Shown: positions 8,467 to 17,120, counted from the first letter of the stretch. The stretch: DNA of 64,000 nt from CAYPNP01 sp964412195 (GCA_964412195.1 CAYPNP010000003.1:248001-312000), one strand, 5' to 3'. Made by a program: numbers and translations. Notes: generated by a model not told the origin, from the sequence alone.

Positions 8467-9300
8467 TCAATGCCGCCACCACCAGACGAGCACCGCCGCA
8501 CCGAACAGGATCCGGTAGGCGATGAACAGGTCCAGGGGGAACCGTTGCAGGAAGCGCAGGAAGAACCGGATGACGGCCAGCCCGGACAGGAAGGCGGCCA
8601 GCATACCGGCGACGAACCAGATGATCTCCTGCTGGAGGAACACCGCCAGATGGTCTTCCCGAACGAGGATCCGGTACAGCTTGTAGAACTCCAGCAGCGT
8701 GGCGCCGGCCACCAGGGGCGAGATCATCAGGAAGGAGAACCGGGCGGCGTCGCTCCGGTCGAAGCGGCGCAGGCGGCCGGCGGTGATGGTGATGCCGGAA
8801 CGGGACACTCCCGGCACCAGCGCGGCCGTCTGGAACAGCCCGATGAACAGGGCGTCCCTCCAGCCGAGGGCGGGCAGGCTCCGGTCGCGGCGCGCCCGGT
8901 GGTCGACCAGGTACAGGACGATCCCGAACACGATCAGGTTGACGCCGGCGAACAGCGGCGAGCGGAAGACGGTCTCGATGGCGTCCTGGAAGAGCAGCCC
9001 AAAGATCCCGGCCGGCAGGCAGCTCAGCACGATGGCGGCGCCGAGGCGGCGGAGGTGGCCGTCCTCCGGGCTTTGCGGCCGTCGCAGGAAGGACAGGCCG
9101 ATCTTCCAGAGGTCCGCCGCGAAATAGGCCAGGATGGCCAGCGTCGTGCCGGCGTGCAGCGCGACATCAAAGGGGAGGCCCAGGCTCTGCCAACCGAAGA
9201 GGGCCGGCAGGAGCAGCAGGTGGGCCGAGGAGCTGACCGGGAGCAGTTCCGTGAGCCCCTGGACGATCCCCAGGAGGATGGCTTGGAGCAGGGGGGGCAT
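8467..9300 (-). CDS. uppP: Undecaprenyl-diphosphatase UppP (BacA family)
   Basis: The protein has 277 residues and is very hydrophobic, with about eight membrane segments. Family motifs are IVQGLTELLPVSSSAHL near the N-terminus and ALVPGVSRSGITITAGRL in the middle. Both carry the catalytic Glu, Ser and Arg residues. It dephosphorylates undecaprenyl pyrophosphate on the periplasmic side, recycling the lipid carrier for peptidoglycan and other glycans, and confers basal bacitracin tolerance. The start has AAGGAGTGAA just upstream, overlapping the end of batD, whose stop is one base away. It is probably co-transcribed with batD. Confidence 0.95.
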   Translation of the reverse strand: MPPLLQAILLGIVQGLTELLPVSSSAHLLLLPALFGWQSLGLPFDVALHAGTTLAILAYFAADLWKIGLSFLRRPQSPEDGHLRRLGAAIVLSCLPAGIFGLLFQDAIETVFRSPLFAGVNLIVFGIVLYLVDHRARRDRSLPALGWRDALFIGLFQTAALVPGVSRSGITITAGRLRRFDRSDAARFSFLMISPLVAGATLLEFYKLYRILVREDHLAVFLQQEIIWFVAGMLAAFLSGLAVIRFFLRFLQRFPLDLFIAYRILFGAAVLVWWWRH

Positions 9301-9301
9301 T

Positions 9302-11095
9302 TCACTCCTTGGCGGCGAATCTCCGTTCCTTCAATTCCTGGTGGAGCATCGTGGCGGTCCGCAGCATCTTCTGCCGGTCGGCCACCTCGTAGCGCACCCC
9401 GGCGAAGCGGGCCTCGTCGCAGTGGTCCTGGACGGCGAAAATGCCGGCGACGGCGCGTTCCGGCAGGCCGTTGCGGATCAGGACGTCCTGCAGTTCGTCC
9501 CGGCTGAGGGCGGTGGCGGAGATCCCCAGCGTCTGCTGCAGCGAGGACAGCACGGCGTGGGACAGGACGTCATAGAACGAGCCCGCGCCCAGATGGGTGA
9601 CCATCTCCTCGGCCTCGCGGAGCAGGGCCTCGACAGATGGCGCGCGCCGCTTGAACGCCTTGCCGATCGCGCCGCCGCGGCGGGTCACGGCGATGTAGGC
9701 CAGCATACCCGCCAGGATGAGGATCAGGAATCCGAGTACGACCAGCAATCCCCAGGGCGGAGGATCTTCTGTCCTCTTCGCCGGGGCGGCGCCGGTCAGG
9801 GAGGCGGCCCCGCCTTCCAAGCTCTCCACCTGAAAGCGGATCGCATCGGTGCTCAACTGGGTGTACCGGGCGGCGGCCGTGTCGAAGAACACAAAGGGGA
9901 TCGCCGGGAACTCGATCCGGCCGGGGAATTTCGGGTACACCAGGATTTCCCACACCTTGTCGCCGCCGAAACGGACCTCCACCGGCTGGCGGGAGGTGTC
10001 GACGAAGGGGGAGAAATTGGCATGGACTGCGCGGATGGAGACGATATTAAACTGGGAGCCTTCCGACGGCAGCGCCGGGGGCAGCAGGCCGCGGATGTTC
10101 CCGGAACCCTTGATGGTCAGGTAGATGGGGAAGGCCTGTCCGAGCTTGACCCGGGCCGAGGGGTAGTTCAGGCTCATCTGGTAGTCCCCGACCTCCATCC
10201 GGCCCGGGGCGCCGCCGGGAGGCGGGGGCAGCGGCCGCACCGTGAGGCGCAGGGGCTCCGTCACCAGGCGGCGTTCCTCCTCGTGGTAGGACGGCTTTTC
10301 GTACTTGCCCACCACCGTCCAGGACGCGGGCGCGATGTCCAGGTCGCCGGTCTCCAGCGGGAACAGCACCACCCGGTCCAGCAGGATCTGGTAGAACCGC
10401 GCTCCCTTGACCACGACGCTTTCCGGGGCGTTGTCCGCCGGCAGGGCGATCTGCTCCACCCAGAAGTGCTTGTAATCCGGACGCTGGTTCTGCACCATCT
10501 TCCGGCCGATGCTGATGGTGGTCAGCAGCCGGTAGCTGACCACCACCTGCTGGCCGAGGAAGGGCCGGTCGTTGCTGACCTCGGCCACGATCCGCATCTC
10601 CTCGGCCGGGCTGATCCGCGCCTGGCCGGCGGCCGGGGGAGCCTGCGGCGGCGGGGGCGGCGGGGTGAAGACGCGCGTATTTTCGGAACCGTCGGCATTC
10701 AGTACCTTGATCTGGATGACCTTGGAGCGGAACTGCAGGCCGGGCATCCGGATCTGGATCGAGGGGATGGAAAAGATCCCGCTTTCCGTGGGGATGTACG
10801 AACAGACGTACTTGTACAGGACGTAAGTTTTCCCGCCGATCGCCGAGGGGAGGATGGAACTGGTCTGGTCCACCTGGATGAATCCCGGAATGGCCGGCCA
10901 CTGCGGCGGAGTGATGCCGGGAAGGTCGAATCCCTTGATGATGATGGTAATGCTCAGCGTGTCCGTGGGCAGGAGGGCCGTCCGGTTGACGGACATCCGG
11001 ACTTCCGGAGTCGCGGCGGGCGCCGTGGCCATGAGGAGCGCGGCCAGGGCGCCGAGGAGGATGCGGCGGAGGAGATGGGTGGGGCGAGAGATCAC
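9302..11095 (-). CDS. batD: BatD/oxygen-tolerance family membrane protein
   Basis: The protein has 597 residues from a GTG start overlapping the previous stop by four bases (GTGA). A signal peptide covers about residues 10-27. Long beta-rich periplasmic domains follow, with VRMSVNRTALLPTDTLSITI and later LGQAFPIYLTIKGSGNIRGL, both typical BatD repeats. A Pro-rich linker lies near residue 150, and a transmembrane helix (LLVVLGFLILILAGMLAYIAV) near 475 precedes a cytoplasmic tail. BatD proteins accompany VWA-domain BatA/BatB proteins and MoxR ATPases in stress-linked complexes of unclear mechanism. Here it follows the BatB/C fusion directly. Confidence 0.88.
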   Translation of the reverse strand: MISRPTHLLRRILLGALAALLMATAPAATPEVRMSVNRTALLPTDTLSITIIIKGFDLPGITPPQWPAIPGFIQVDQTSSILPSAIGGKTYVLYKYVCSYIPTESGIFSIPSIQIRMPGLQFRSKVIQIKVLNADGSENTRVFTPPPPPPQAPPAAGQARISPAEEMRIVAEVSNDRPFLGQQVVVSYRLLTTISIGRKMVQNQRPDYKHFWVEQIALPADNAPESVVVKGARFYQILLDRVVLFPLETGDLDIAPASWTVVGKYEKPSYHEEERRLVTEPLRLTVRPLPPPPGGAPGRMEVGDYQMSLNYPSARVKLGQAFPIYLTIKGSGNIRGLLPPALPSEGSQFNIVSIRAVHANFSPFVDTSRQPVEVRFGGDKVWEILVYPKFPGRIEFPAIPFVFFDTAAARYTQLSTDAIRFQVESLEGGAASLTGAAPAKRTEDPPPWGLLVVLGFLILILAGMLAYIAVTRRGGAIGKAFKRRAPSVEALLREAEEMVTHLGAGSFYDVLSHAVLSSLQQTLGISATALSRDELQDVLIRNGLPERAVAGIFAVQDHCDEARFAGVRYEVADRQKMLRTATMLHQELKERRFAAKE

Positions 11096-12648
11096 CAGTA
11101 GGGCCCTCCGGTGCCTGCCGGCAGGGTGCGGGACTTCGGCAGCAGGGTCTTTTCCTGGTCCCTGAGGGAGTCCAGGAACCGGTCGTCCCGATCGTCAGGA
11201 GGCGCCGGCGGCGGGGCGCCGGGAGGCGGCGGGGGCGGCGTGTCGCGCAGGAGGAGCTCGAGGTTCCAGCGGGCCTGGAAATCCGCCGGGTCCGCTTCGA
11301 GGCAGCGGCGGAAGGACTCGAGGGCGGCGGCGCGCCGATCTTCCAGCACCTGGCCGCAACCGAGGTTGTAGGTCAGCGCCTCCCGGCGGGGACCGGGAGC
11401 GCCCTCCCGGAGCGCCTGTTCCGCCGCGGCCGTGGCTTCACCGCTCCGGCCGCCGAGGATCAGGGCGGCCGCGAGGTTGGCCGCCGCCAGCGTCCGGGAA
11501 TCGCTCCCCCGGGACGCCCGGGCCAGCGCCGTCTGGTAGAACCCGGCGGCGCCGGGATAGTCCCCCTTGCGGTACAGGCCGTTGCCCTGCCGGATCAAGG
11601 CGTCCGGCCCCGGGGCGCCGCACCCCGAAACCAGCGCCAGGGCGACCAGCGCGGCCGCAGGGGCGGCAGGCCGGCGACGGCGGGCCCCGCCGGTGAAAAG
11701 GAATGCCGAAAGCAGCAGGGCGCCGCCCCCGATGAACCAGCCGGACTGGTCCTTCGGGCGGAGCTGCGAAGAATAGGTCCCGCCGCCGCGGTTCTTCAGG
11801 GTTCCTTCCAGGATCTGCCGCGAGGCCAGCCCCACGGTCTGCAGGCGGTAGTAGCGCCCTCCCAGCGACTGGCTGAGGGCGATCAGGCTTTTCTCCTCGA
11901 GCCTGGACCGCACCATCTGACCGTCCTTGTCCCGGATGAACTGGGCCATCCGCGTGCGCGGATCCTCCACGAAGGCGCCTTCGGGGGTGCCGACGCCGAC
12001 CGCGATGAATTCCAGCGGTCGATTGGCCAGTTCGTCAAGGACTGCGGCGGAAGGCTCCCGGAAGGTTTCCCCGTCGGACAGGAACACGACGGCGGCCCGG
12101 CGGCGGGAGTCCGTCTTGGCCAGCATCCGGGCCAGTGTCTCCAGCGGGGCGTCGAAATTGGTACCCTGGCGGTTGAGCACGTCGGGATGGAGCTGGGCCA
12201 GCAGCGACTTGATGATGTCCGCGTCCGAGGTCAGCGGGCAGACCGGGAAGGCCCCGCCGGCGAAGGCGATCAGGCCGGCCCGCGCGCCCGGCAATTCCTT
12301 CAGCAGGCTCGTGGCCAGGAATGTCGCCGCCTTTTCCCGGGATGGCGCGATGTCCCTGGCCAGCATGCTGTAGGAGCAATCCACCACGAAATAGAGGTCG
12401 AGGCCGCTGGTGTACCGGACTTCCACGTCCCGGTCCCAGCTGGGGCCGGCCAGGGCCAGGGTCAGCACGGGCAGGGCGGCCGCCAGGATCAGCGCCCGGG
12501 TGGCCGGCCGCCGGCGGACCGGCGACCCGGCCGGCAGCAACCGGCCCTCCTGCTCGCGGGTGCGGCGGGACAACCACCACACCCACAGGGCGGCGACACT
12601 CAGCGCGGCCCAGAAGCAGGGCAAGTACTGGGGGCGAAGGAAAACCAT
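11092..12648 (-). CDS. BatB-BatC fusion: VWA-domain membrane protein with C-terminal TPR lipoprotein-like part
   Basis: The protein has 518 residues starting at MVFLRPQYLP, with AAGGATCAC upstream. It has two N-terminal membrane helices, then a von Willebrand A domain with the MIDAS start DLYFVVDCSYSM (DxSxS-like) and LSDGETF. A third helix (WFIGGGALLLSAFLFTGG) lies near 306-325. A second hydrophobic run ending ALALVSGC (Cys343) looks like a lipobox. It is followed by TPR repeats (GNGLYRKGDYPGAAGFYQTAL) and a Pro-rich tail. Separate BatB and BatC proteins normally have exactly these halves, so this is a fusion. MoxR and BatA genes are not in the window. Confidence 0.85.
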   Translation of the reverse strand: MVFLRPQYLPCFWAALSVAALWVWWLSRRTREQEGRLLPAGSPVRRRPATRALILAAALPVLTLALAGPSWDRDVEVRYTSGLDLYFVVDCSYSMLARDIAPSREKAATFLATSLLKELPGARAGLIAFAGGAFPVCPLTSDADIIKSLLAQLHPDVLNRQGTNFDAPLETLARMLAKTDSRRRAAVVFLSDGETFREPSAAVLDELANRPLEFIAVGVGTPEGAFVEDPRTRMAQFIRDKDGQMVRSRLEEKSLIALSQSLGGRYYRLQTVGLASRQILEGTLKNRGGGTYSSQLRPKDQSGWFIGGGALLLSAFLFTGGARRRRPAAPAAALVALALVSGCGAPGPDALIRQGNGLYRKGDYPGAAGFYQTALARASRGSDSRTLAAANLAAALILGGRSGEATAAAEQALREGAPGPRREALTYNLGCGQVLEDRRAAALESFRRCLEADPADFQARWNLELLLRDTPPPPPPGAPPPAPPDDRDDRFLDSLRDQEKTLLPKSRTLPAGTGGPYW

Positions 12649-12743
12649 TTTGTGATCCTTCCGTAAAAAAAATAATATAGCATATCCCCGGGATCGAACC
12701 AAGGCCGGCGGGTCTCCCTTCGGTTCTGTTTCTCCCTTTCTTG

Positions 12744-12772
12744 TTGACAGGTTCCCATGGCTATTCTATAAA
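12744..12772 (+). promoter_or_regulatory. Sigma-70-type promoter for the FHA-mglB-mglA region
   Basis: TTGACA, 17-base spacer, TATAAA, 51 bases before the FHA gene ATG. It lies in the 175-bp divergent gap between the BatB/C and FHA genes. Confidence 0.8.
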
Positions 12773-12823
12773 TATAACAAAAGAGACAGGGTACGATGCC
12801 ATTTCGGTTGCCGGAGGGTTTCC

Positions 12824-13873
12824 ATGTTGTTCAAGAAAAGCAAGGGGCCGATCATCACGCTTGGCTTGGGCCCGCCGCCCGCCGCGGAACGCGCCCCTGA
12901 CAAAGCGACCCCTCCGGCCGTCCCTCCGGAGCCTGCGGCCGTGCCGCCAAGCCCTGCGCCGGCGGCCTCGGCGCCGGCGGTCGAAGCCGGTCCGGCTCCG
13001 GAACCCTCGGCGGCGCCGTCCGCCACCGTCCCGATGAAGGCGGCAGGCCCCGCCGCGCCCCCCCCGCAACAGGAGGCCTCCCCGGGGGCCGAAGAAATCC
13101 CTCCGTCTGCCTTGCTGTACCCCCATACGCCGCCGCTCCCGCACAAACCTCCCGTCCCGCCTCCCGCCGGTTCCCGGGAAATCCCGGGGCCGCCGGCAGT
13201 CGCGGCCGGGCCCGCGCCGGCGGCCGGCGACAGGGGATTCCTGGCGCCCGAACCGGCGATGGAACACACTCAGTGCCCCTATTGCCTGGAACTGACCCCC
13301 GCGGGCAAGGACCGCTGCGATCACTGCGGCAACCGCCTGGGCGAGACGGGGGCGCTTGAACCCATTGCGGCGACAGCGCCGTCCGAAGCACCCCCCGCCG
13401 AGTCGCCTGCGGCCGCCGGGGCGCCGGCGGCGGAAGCGGACGCCCGGCCGGACTCCCTCGAGCCCGAGACCCGCAAGCTGACGACCAAGCCGACGCCGAC
13501 CGTGTTGAAGGAGACGACCATCTTCACCCCGGCGCAGCTGACCCTGCTCGACGACCCCCGCAAGGACACGGGGCAGGTGTTCGCCCTGAAGATCGGGGAG
13601 ACCCGCATCGGGCGGGGCCAGGACAACGACCTCCCCTTTCCGGACGAGGAATTTATCAGCCGCCATCACTGCGAGATCGGCTACCACAAGTACCAGTACG
13701 TGCTCAAGGACCTCCAGAGCGCCAACGGCTCGTACGTCAACGACGTGCGGGTCAAGGAGACGATCCTGCGCGACGGCGACACGATCCAGATCGGCTCCCT
13801 GCGGTTCCTGTTCGAGGACCCGGTGGAGAAGATGAAGAAGAAGAAGGCGGAGGCCGGCGCAGACCGGGAATAG
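12824..13873 (+). CDS. FHA domain protein with zinc ribbon and Pro/Ala-rich linker
   Basis: The protein has 349 residues. The first 145 are low-complexity Pro/Ala. A zinc-ribbon-like motif follows near 151 (CPYC and, nine residues later, CDHC), then another Ala/Pro linker. An FHA domain lies at about 245-335 with GETRIGRGQDNDLPF, ISRHHCEIG and LQSANGSYVND, which are the canonical phospho-Thr-binding loops. A Lys-rich tail ends the protein. FHA domains bind phosphothreonine peptides, so a Ser/Thr kinase such as the one at 35 kb could supply the partner. It precedes mglB and mglA on the same strand but with a further promoter between them. Confidence 0.88.
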   Translation: MLFKKSKGPIITLGLGPPPAAERAPDKATPPAVPPEPAAVPPSPAPAASAPAVEAGPAPEPSAAPSATVPMKAAGPAAPPPQQEASPGAEEIPPSALLYPHTPPLPHKPPVPPPAGSREIPGPPAVAAGPAPAAGDRGFLAPEPAMEHTQCPYCLELTPAGKDRCDHCGNRLGETGALEPIAATAPSEAPPAESPAAAGAPAAEADARPDSLEPETRKLTTKPTPTVLKETTIFTPAQLTLLDDPRKDTGQVFALKIGETRIGRGQDNDLPFPDEEFISRHHCEIGYHKYQYVLKDLQSANGSYVNDVRVKETILRDGDTIQIGSLRFLFEDPVEKMKKKKAEAGADRE

Positions 13874-13909
13874 GAAGCCCGGGGCCGCGGTCGCGCCTTA
13901 CTATTTTGG

Positions 13910-13939
13910 TTGAAAACGGCCGGGCGGTTCATGTAATAT
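13910..13939 (+). promoter_or_regulatory. Candidate promoter for mglB-mglA
   Basis: TTGAAA, 18-base spacer, TAATAT, 41 bases upstream of the mglB ATG. Confidence 0.55.
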
Positions 13940-13980
13940 CCCGGAGAAGCTCGGTGCCAGCAATTCCGTAGGAGCCATCG

Positions 13981-14481
13981 ATGGGTCACTCAAACATTGT
14001 TCTGTACGAAGAGGAGTACCAGCAGATCAAGGCGATCCTCTCCCGTCTGAACCAGGAGGCGAACGCCCGCGTGGTCTTCCTGGTGGACAAAAACGGCCAG
14101 CAGATCGCCGCCTGCGGAGAGATCGAAAACCTGGACACCACCTCGCTGGCATCCCTCACCGCAGGCAACGTGGCCGCGACGGACGGTTTGGCCAAGCTGA
14201 TCGGCGAAAAGGAATTCTCGATCCTGTTTCACGAGGGGGAGAGGGACAACATCCACATCTCGCTGGTGGGCAAGCGGGTGATCCTGGTGATCATCTTCGA
14301 CGAGCGCTCTTCCCTCGGCCTGGTGCGGTTGCGGGTGAAGCGCGCGTCCCTCGAGTTGGAGAAGGTGTTTGACACCATCGTCAAGAAGGTCGAAGCGGAG
14401 CGGCAGGCCCAGGAGACCGGCGCCGCGTCGCCCTTCGCCGAAATCACCGACGAGGACATCGACAACCTGTTCTCCAGCTGA
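13981..14481 (+). CDS. mglB: Roadblock/LC7 domain protein, MglB-like GTPase-activating protein
   Basis: The protein has 166 residues. The roadblock/LC7 fold spans about residues 8-125 (EYQQIKAILSRLNQEANAR, then VFLVDKNGQQIAACGEIENLD, then TDGLAKLIGEKEFSILFHEG). An acidic C-terminal tail follows. In Myxococcus, MglB is a homodimeric GAP that restricts the Ras-like GTPase MglA to one cell pole, and bacterial MglB-MglA pairs are usually adjacent. Here the MglA gene starts 26 bases downstream. The pair may set motility or protein polarity. No gliding or pilus genes are in view. Confidence 0.92.
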   Translation: MGHSNIVLYEEEYQQIKAILSRLNQEANARVVFLVDKNGQQIAACGEIENLDTTSLASLTAGNVAATDGLAKLIGEKEFSILFHEGERDNIHISLVGKRVILVIIFDERSSLGLVRLRVKRASLELEKVFDTIVKKVEAERQAQETGAASPFAEITDEDIDNLFSS

Positions 14482-14507
14482 GCATTTCTAGCGGAAGGGC
14501 TGATGCC

Positions 14508-15098
14508 GTGACCTTTATCAACTACGCCTCGCGGGAAATCAACTGCAAGATCGTGTACTACGGTCCCGGTCTGGGCGGGAAGACCACCAACATCCAATAT
14601 ATCTACGACACCACCAACACCGATTCAAAGGGCAAGCTCATCTCCCTGGCCACCGAGACCGACCGGACCCTCTTCTTCGACTTCCTCCCGCTGGACCTGG
14701 GCACCATCCGCGGCTTCAAGACCCGGTTCCACCTCTACACCGTCCCGGGACAGGTGTTCTACGACGCTTCCCGGAAACTCATCCTGAAGGGCGTCGACGG
14801 CGTCGTCTTCGTAGCCGACTCGCAGGACGAGCGCATGGACGCCAATATCGAGAGCATCTACAACCTGAAGCTCAACCTCAAGGAAAACGGGTTCGACATC
14901 AACCAGATTCCCTACGTCCTGCAGCTCAACAAGCGGGACTTGCCCAACGTGGTGCCGGCCGACGAGATCATCAAGGAACTGAAGATCAAGGACGAGCCCA
15001 TCTTCGAGGCGGTGGCCATCAAGGGGATCGGGGTCATGGAGACCCTCAAGGCGGTGGCCAAGCAGGTCATCATGGAGCTGAAAAAGGGCGGCAAGTAA
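14508..15098 (+). CDS. mglA: MglA-like small Ras-family GTPase
   Basis: The protein has 196 residues from a GTG start. The P-loop GPGLGGKTTN lies at about residues 19-28. The switch regions include SLATETDRTLFFDFLPLDLG and the atypical TVPGQVFY in place of DxxGQ, which is a hallmark of bacterial MglA. The base-specificity motif is LNKRD. The protein lacks a lipid-modification tail and ends KKGGK. It cycles between GTP and GDP under MglB control at the inner face of the membrane and sets front-rear polarity. The Pro in the G3 motif (TVPGQ) separates it from eukaryotic Ras. Confidence 0.95.
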   Translation: MTFINYASREINCKIVYYGPGLGGKTTNIQYIYDTTNTDSKGKLISLATETDRTLFFDFLPLDLGTIRGFKTRFHLYTVPGQVFYDASRKLILKGVDGVVFVADSQDERMDANIESIYNLKLNLKENGFDINQIPYVLQLNKRDLPNVVPADEIIKELKIKDEPIFEAVAIKGIGVMETLKAVAKQVIMELKKGGK

Positions 15099-15198
15099 AC
15101 CGCCGCCGGCCGGGCGTCCCGCTCCAATCCTTCCATATCCCAATCACGGGCGAACGATTATCCAGGCGAGGGCGAGGTGCACCCCCCAAGGGAATCCT

Positions 15199-15223
15199 CC
15201 CCGGCTGCCCGGGGCAGCCGGGG
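15199..15223. terminator. Strong GC hairpin between convergent mglA and a membrane protein gene
   Basis: An 11-bp perfect stem (ccccggctgcc / ggcagccgggg) with a 3-base loop lies in the 152-bp convergent gap. Neither strand has a clear T tract, so termination may be factor-assisted. Confidence 0.5.
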
Positions 15224-15250
15224 GACAGGGGATGCAGTCCGGAGGGCGGG

Positions 15251-15862
15251 CTATTCCTGCTTCGGCGCCGGCGGTTCAAGCGGCGGTTCGACCGGGGCGA
15301 CCGGTCCCGCGGCGGCGACCGGGGCCAGGCTGCGGGCGAACTTCTCGGGCAGCAGGAAGATCAGGATGATGATGGGGTAAAGGGCCGAGCAGCAGAACAT
15401 CATGACCGGCTGGGCGTTCGCCATCATCTGGATGCCCTGCAGGACGTTCTCGTCGAGGGAACTGGCGGCGAGAAGCTCCTTGTAGGTCGGCGACACCAGC
15501 AGCATGTACAGCACCGTCGACAGGATGCCCGTGACGATGGAGGTCCAGGCGAACACCAGCGAGAGAGTGCGGCCCAGGGGTTGGCGCTTCAGCAGCTGCA
15601 GCCCCGCCACCAGCAGGACGGCGAGTATGACGAGGCTGACGCCCATCGAGATGACGTAATAGGCCTTCACGCTGGGCATGCTCATCAGCTCGTGCTGGAT
15701 GTTGGTCATCTCCTGGGCGACGGGATTATCCTGGGCCGCGGTGGAGGCGAAGAACAGGCTGTATACGCCGTACAAGGACAGGAGGAAAAAGATCCCGAAG
15801 TAGACGAGGTGGATGATCCCGAAGGTTTTGGCAACGGCCGGGGACGATGTTTCCTGAGACAT
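15251..15862 (-). CDS. Four-helix integral membrane protein of unknown function
   Basis: The protein has 203 residues starting at MSQETSSPAVAK, with AAGGGAGTC upstream. It has four predicted membrane segments: LVYFGIFFLLSLYGVYSLFF, then YVISMGVSLVILAVLLVAGL, then a third around TLSLVFAWTSIVTGILSTVLY, and finally VMMFCCSALYPIIILIFLLP. A Pro/Glu-rich C-terminus follows. I do not recognise a named family. It resembles small DUF-type membrane proteins that often accompany sigma-factor or kinase genes. The sigma-factor gene lies upstream but its terminator separates the two. Confidence 0.7.
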   Translation of the reverse strand: MSQETSSPAVAKTFGIIHLVYFGIFFLLSLYGVYSLFFASTAAQDNPVAQEMTNIQHELMSMPSVKAYYVISMGVSLVILAVLLVAGLQLLKRQPLGRTLSLVFAWTSIVTGILSTVLYMLLVSPTYKELLAASSLDENVLQGIQMMANAQPVMMFCCSALYPIIILIFLLPEKFARSLAPVAAAGPVAPVEPPLEPPAPKQE

Positions 15863-15956
15863 AACGACTCCCTTGAAAAAATGATCGGAAAAAAAGCAAC
15901 GGATCCTGCATTTCGTCAGTTTTTCAATGGACCGGATTATATCACATCTCTCCGGC

Positions 15957-15987
15957 AGAAAAGAAAACGCCCCCGGATCGGGGGCGT
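15957..15987 (-). terminator. Intrinsic terminator of the sigma-factor gene
   Basis: A 9-bp perfect stem (acgcccccg / cgggggcgt) with a 3-base loop lies 27 bases after the sigma-factor stop. On the minus strand it is followed by the T-rich ttttctttt. Confidence 0.85.
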
Positions 15988-16014
15988 GGATGGAGCTGTA
16001 CGCGGAGGATTCCG

Positions 16015-16608
16015 TCAATTCGTGGCGTAGGAGAAATCCTGGATTCTCTCCCGCAGGAAGAGGCGGGCGCGGTGGATCCGGGACTTGACCGCCGCCACGC
16101 TGAGGTTGAGCATCTGGCTGACTTCCTCGTTGGAGAACTGCTTCAGGTCGCGCAGTTGGAAGACCACGCGGTACTTGTCCGGGAGCTGGTCCATGGAAAG
16201 GAGCACCTTCTCCATGATCTCCCGCTCGATCACGACCTCATCGGCGAACTTGCGCTTGTCGGGGATGATGGTGGTCAGCAGGGCCTCGTCGGTCTCGGGC
16301 TTGGCGATCTCGTCGATGGGAATGTGCTTTTCCTTGCGCCGGCCGCGGAGCTTCATGAAGGAGTAGTTGACCGTGATGCGGTAGATCCAGGTGTAGAACG
16401 ATGAGTTGCCCTTGAAGGTGTGGATCTTGCGGAAGATCGTGAAAAAAACGTCCTGCGTGATTTCCTGGGCGTCGTTGTGGTTCTTGACGATGTTATAGGC
16501 GGTGTTGAAGACCTTGGTTTCGTACTTTTGCATCACGGTTTCCAGGGCGGCCGCGTCCCCGTTCTGCAATCTTTCAATCAGGTCCAGTTCCTTGACGGCT
16601 CTTTTCAT
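16015..16608 (-). CDS. RNA polymerase sigma factor, sigma-70/ECF (RpoE-like)
   Basis: The protein has 197 residues starting at MKRAVKELDL, with AGGGGAAGT upstream. Region 2 shows VFNTAYNIVKNHNDAQEITQDVFFTIF and YTWIYRITVNYSFMKLRGRRK. Region 4 shows LPDKYRVVFQLRDLKQFSNEEV followed by MLNLSVAAVKSRIHRARLFL, the helix-turn-helix that reads -35 elements. Size and lack of regions 1 and 3 place it among group 4 (ECF) factors. No anti-sigma gene is adjacent, so control may be transcriptional through the strong promoter just upstream or by an unlinked anti-sigma factor. Confidence 0.92.
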   Translation of the reverse strand: MKRAVKELDLIERLQNGDAAALETVMQKYETKVFNTAYNIVKNHNDAQEITQDVFFTIFRKIHTFKGNSSFYTWIYRITVNYSFMKLRGRRKEKHIPIDEIAKPETDEALLTTIIPDKRKFADEVVIEREIMEKVLLSMDQLPDKYRVVFQLRDLKQFSNEEVSQMLNLSVAAVKSRIHRARLFLRERIQDFSYATN

Positions 16609-16676
16609 GTGACTTCCCCTTTCATACACTCGAAATCTTCGGTTGGTTGAAGGGTGAATAAATCAAATACAGGAGC

Positions 16677-16706
16677 ACTATACTCCACTATTTTTGAGTA
16701 TGTCAA
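16677..16706 (-). promoter_or_regulatory. Promoter of the sigma-factor gene
   Basis: On the minus strand: TTGACA, 18-base spacer, TATAGT, about 69 bases before the ATG. A small dyad (ggag-N7-ctcc) overlaps the -10. Confidence 0.65.
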
Positions 16707-16832
16707 GACTTTTTCTGTCTGGGTGCCATGTTTTTTTCTCCGGACGTCATCCCGAAAGATGTAGGAATATACGCTGGAGACGAGAATCGGTTTCCCGCCT
16801 CCGGCCGCCTGCCGGCGCAAACGGAATTTCGC

Positions 16833-16861
16833 TTGACACTGCCGCGGAAAGCGATTACACT
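16833..16861 (+). promoter_or_regulatory. Sigma-70 promoter of the ferredoxin gene
   Basis: TTGACA, 17-base spacer, TACACT, 28 bases before the ferredoxin ATG. GAGGAGG follows as ribosome-binding site. Confidence 0.85.
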
Positions 16862-16889
16862 GCCACCGAAATTTTGCGAGGAGGTTGTC

Positions 16890-17060
16890 ATGGCCTACGT
16901 GATTGGAGAAGATTGCACCGCCTGCGGGACCTGCCAGCCGGAATGCCCGGTGAGCGCGATCAGCGAGGGCGATATCTACAAGATCGATCCCGAGCTCTGC
17001 ACTGACTGCGGCGCCTGCGCCGAGGTTTGCCCCGTGGAGTGCATCTCCCCCGGGGAATAA
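16890..17060 (+). CDS. 2[4Fe-4S] ferredoxin, clostridial type
   Basis: This complete small protein of 56 residues starts MAYVIGEDC, after GAGGAGG with normal spacing. It has two classical cluster motifs, CTACGTCQPECP and CTDCGACAEVCP, each of CxxCxxCxxxCP form. It is a low-potential electron carrier in the cytoplasm. It has its own promoter and terminator. The ferredoxin-dependent enzymes nearby (indolepyruvate oxidoreductase 0.3 kb downstream and aldehyde oxidoreductase at 21-23.5 kb) are plausible partners. Confidence 0.95.
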   Translation: MAYVIGEDCTACGTCQPECPVSAISEGDIYKIDPELCTDCGACAEVCPVECISPGE

Positions 17061-17094
17061 TTCCCTGCCGGTCGCATTGAATCGAATGCAAGTC

Positions 17095-17120
17095 AAGGAA
17101 GCCTTCGGGCTTCCTTTTTT
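17095..17120 (+). terminator. Intrinsic terminator of the ferredoxin gene
   Basis: A stem of aaggaagcc and ggcttcctt encloses a TTCG tetraloop, and the 3' arm runs into TTTTTT. This is a textbook terminator 35 bases after the stop. Confidence 0.95.
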
